Assembly (NCBI GenBank): GCA_910575755.1
Contig: CAJTFO010000009.1
Coordinates: forward strand, 1-60,867
Direction of reading: 5' to 3'
Source of the DNA: Desulfovibrionaceae bacterium
GTDB lineage: Bacteria; Desulfobacterota; Desulfovibrionia; Desulfovibrionales; Desulfovibrionaceae
DNA: 60,867 bases
Part shown: one piece after another, positions 59,582 through 60,867 of the stretch
How the letters are laid out: each line of letters opens with the position of its first letter
Position numbering within the stretch: position 1 is the first letter of the stretch
Program-made: the position numbers and the translations under genes
Notes under the pieces: generated by a model
Databases searched by the model: none
Told to the model about the DNA's origin: nothing
Seen by the model: only the letters and a program-made list of their open reading frames with translations

Positions 59582-60097
59582 CTAGACGCCTTTTTCGTGC
59601 GGCAGGGTTTCCTGCTTGAGTTCGATGTAAAAGGTGTCCAGCGACTGGCGGGCCATACCCACCAGTTCCAGGCGTTCATCAGGCCAGCCCAGGCAAACCT
59701 CGCGGTTCACCTCCTCCTTGACGCGGATGCCGTCCGTGAGGCCGTACTGGTGGAGACGTTCCAGGGTCATTTCAGCCGTTACCCCGCGCATCTGGACAAC
59801 GCGACTGCTCGCACGAAAGCCGATGATGCCGAACCCCATGTCCAGACTTTTGCCCTTGGTAAAAAGCTCCTGCCTGTTGAGCTTGGCATAGACGCCCACC
59901 GCCTTGCTCAATTCCTTGAACCTTGCCTCAATCGGTGCGGCCTGCTGCCCAGCCTTGGCCTTTGCCAAGTCAATCTGTTCCTGCATGTCGCACTTGATAG
60001 CGGTCATCTTCCGCTCCAGCGCGGCCATCTCCGCCAAAGCGCCTTCCGCCTGCGCGCGGTTTTCAATCACTTCCGTTTCCGGCTTGATACGGGCCAT
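59582..60097 (-). CDS. gam: Host-nuclease inhibitor Gam
   Basis: A 171-residue protein: long N-terminal coiled coil (AEGALAEMAALERKMTAIKC to ARFKELSKAVGVY), FGIIGFRASSRVVQM, then IRVKEEVNREVC. This is the Mu Gam family, a Ku-like protein that binds DNA ends and blocks exonucleases. ATG 60097 follows the stop of the previous gene (ATGA overlap). Confidence 0.9.
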   Translation of the reverse strand: MARIKPETEVIENRAQAEGALAEMAALERKMTAIKCDMQEQIDLAKAKAGQQAAPIEARFKELSKAVGVYAKLNRQELFTKGKSLDMGFGIIGFRASSRVVQMRGVTAEMTLERLHQYGLTDGIRVKEEVNREVCLGWPDERLELVGMARQSLDTFYIELKQETLPHEKGV

Positions 60098-60315
60098 CAG
60101 TAACCTCCCATCTCGTGGCCCAGGGGCGGCCTGTCCGTGAGCCGCATGGCGGCGGCAACATTGCAATCCATGAGCGCCTCCATGTGTTCCGCCTGATCCG
60201 CCGCAGCGGCCAGATTGCGGCGGCAGATGCGGACAAGCTGGGCGTCATCCGCCCTCACCCTTCCGAGCAGCGGTTCCAGGGCCGCGCCGATGCTTTTCAG
60301 TTCCTCGCTCAACAT
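60097..60315 (-). CDS. Small phage protein upstream of gam
   Basis: A 72-residue mostly helical protein (LSEELKSIGAALEPLLGRV, AADQAEHMEALMDCNV). Its stop overlaps the gam start. No domain is recognised. Confidence 0.55.
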   Translation of the reverse strand: MLSEELKSIGAALEPLLGRVRADDAQLVRICRRNLAAAADQAEHMEALMDCNVAAAMRLTDRPPLGHEMGGY

Positions 60316-60330
60316 GGTCTTTCCTCCCTG

Positions 60331-60867
60331 CTATGCGTTCTCAGGTTCCGTGACGGAGTTGTCCTGCTTTTCAAATCGGGCCAGCAGGACGCGGGCCGCC
60401 TCCACAATGCCCCTTGCCGTATGGGGGGCGTAAGGGTCGGCGCAGAGCATCAGACGGGTAATTGTCGCCGCCGCCGTGCGTTCTTTTGCAAAGGGGTCTG
60501 TTGCCCGAATGGGGGGATAGGGCGTTTCCGGGGTCTGATCCGCCTTCACCGTGGCCCGCCAGGTGGCGGCGTTCCGGTCATCCCTGCCCATACGTTCTAT
60601 GAAGCCTTCCTCCGCCAGCCAGTTGCAGTAACGGAGCGCCTGCGTATAGGAAACGCGCGTCATCATGGCGCATTCCGATATGGCCCAGCCCGGCTTGGCC
60701 TTGCGGACAAAGCGCCACAGCGTTTCATAGCTCTTCCCTTCGCGGGGGCGATGCCTGAAATCGTAGGTGAAACAGCCGGTGCGCGTCCGTTTGACTTCGC
60801 CGTGCCGCGTCATGTCGGAAATACGGCTGCGGACAACGGCCTGTTCCGCGTCGCTTTCCAGCCCCAG
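60331..60867 (-). CDS. Winged-helix phage protein, 5' end beyond the window
   Basis: The frame is open to the right edge. An ATG at 60813 would give 160 residues, but the 18 codons beyond it (GLESDAEQAVVRSRISDM) already read as part of a winged helix (VRSRISDMTRHGEV), so the true start is probably outside. A second helix-turn-helix follows (WAISECAMMTRVSYTQALRY, then LAEEGFIERMG). Early-region position suggests a regulatory or transposition-target role. Confidence 0.65.
   Translation of the reverse strand: MGLESDAEQAVVRSRISDMTRHGEVKRTRTGCFTYDFRHRPREGKSYETLWRFVRKAKPGWAISECAMMTRVSYTQALRYCNWLAEEGFIERMGRDDRNAATWRATVKADQTPETPYPPIRATDPFAKERTAAATITRLMLCADPYAPHTARGIVEAARVLLARFEKQDNSVTEPENA

Overview
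The window is high-GC (about 60-65 percent) and reads as a sulfate-reducing deltaproteobacterium of the Desulfovibrionaceae (Desulfovibrio sensu lato). Pointers are the PxxKW cysteine-rich protein, the Desulfovibrio-type homotrimeric porin and the phenylacetate-CoA ligase. Part one (1-18436) is chromosome; part two (about 18437-60867) is most of a Mu-like, contractile-tailed prophage lying almost wholly on the minus strand. The far (early/transposase) end of the prophage is outside the window.

Chromosome: the tip of an IS transposase (1-91), a promoter plus PxxKW gene, a possible small RNA and terminator, then a tightly packed plus-strand run: M20 hydrolase, mnmG, a PilZ-like membrane protein, a CorC-like CBS protein, lnt, prfB (with the RF2 programmed frameshift), a degenerate GGDEF protein, a FlhG/MinD-like ATPase, HU and dapA. 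A minus-strand block follows (porin; zinc ribbon, gpmI, rsfS), then paaK on the plus strand and a four-gene tRNA cluster (Gly-Cys-Gly-Gly).

Prophage, read in its own direction from high to low coordinate: a winged-helix protein, Gam, HU, N6-methylase-like protein, zinc ribbons, an NrdD-like glycyl-radical stub, gp16/GemA; holin, transglycosylase, overlapping spanins; small and large terminase; a plus-strand cargo island with a DUF4041/GIY-YIG membrane nuclease and an AT-rich membrane gene; a broken rha; portal; head protein with a C-terminal papain-like toxin domain and its immunity gene; protease with nested scaffold, decoration protein, capsid; sheath, tube; baseplate W/J/I; fibres; a cysteine-repeat fibre followed by an unknown gene and a radical SAM/SPASM enzyme; tail chaperone with a -1 frameshift, tape measure, baseplate hub and spike; finally a Com-like regulator with a ParB-methyltransferase and a second methyltransferase.

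The strongest candidate for a new system is 26955-29889. A tail fibre ends in a Cys-Xaa-Tyr/His repeat and is followed, with overlapping or nearly overlapping starts, by an unrecognised protein and a SPASM-domain radical SAM enzyme. This looks like post-translational modification of a phage fibre tip. Other points of interest are the com-led DNA-modification operon, the stand-alone glycyl-radical stub, a 33-bp element present seven times at the 3' ends of phage transcription units, and palindromic elements that contribute coding sequence to phage genes. All function calls rest on recognising motifs by eye; no database search was possible.
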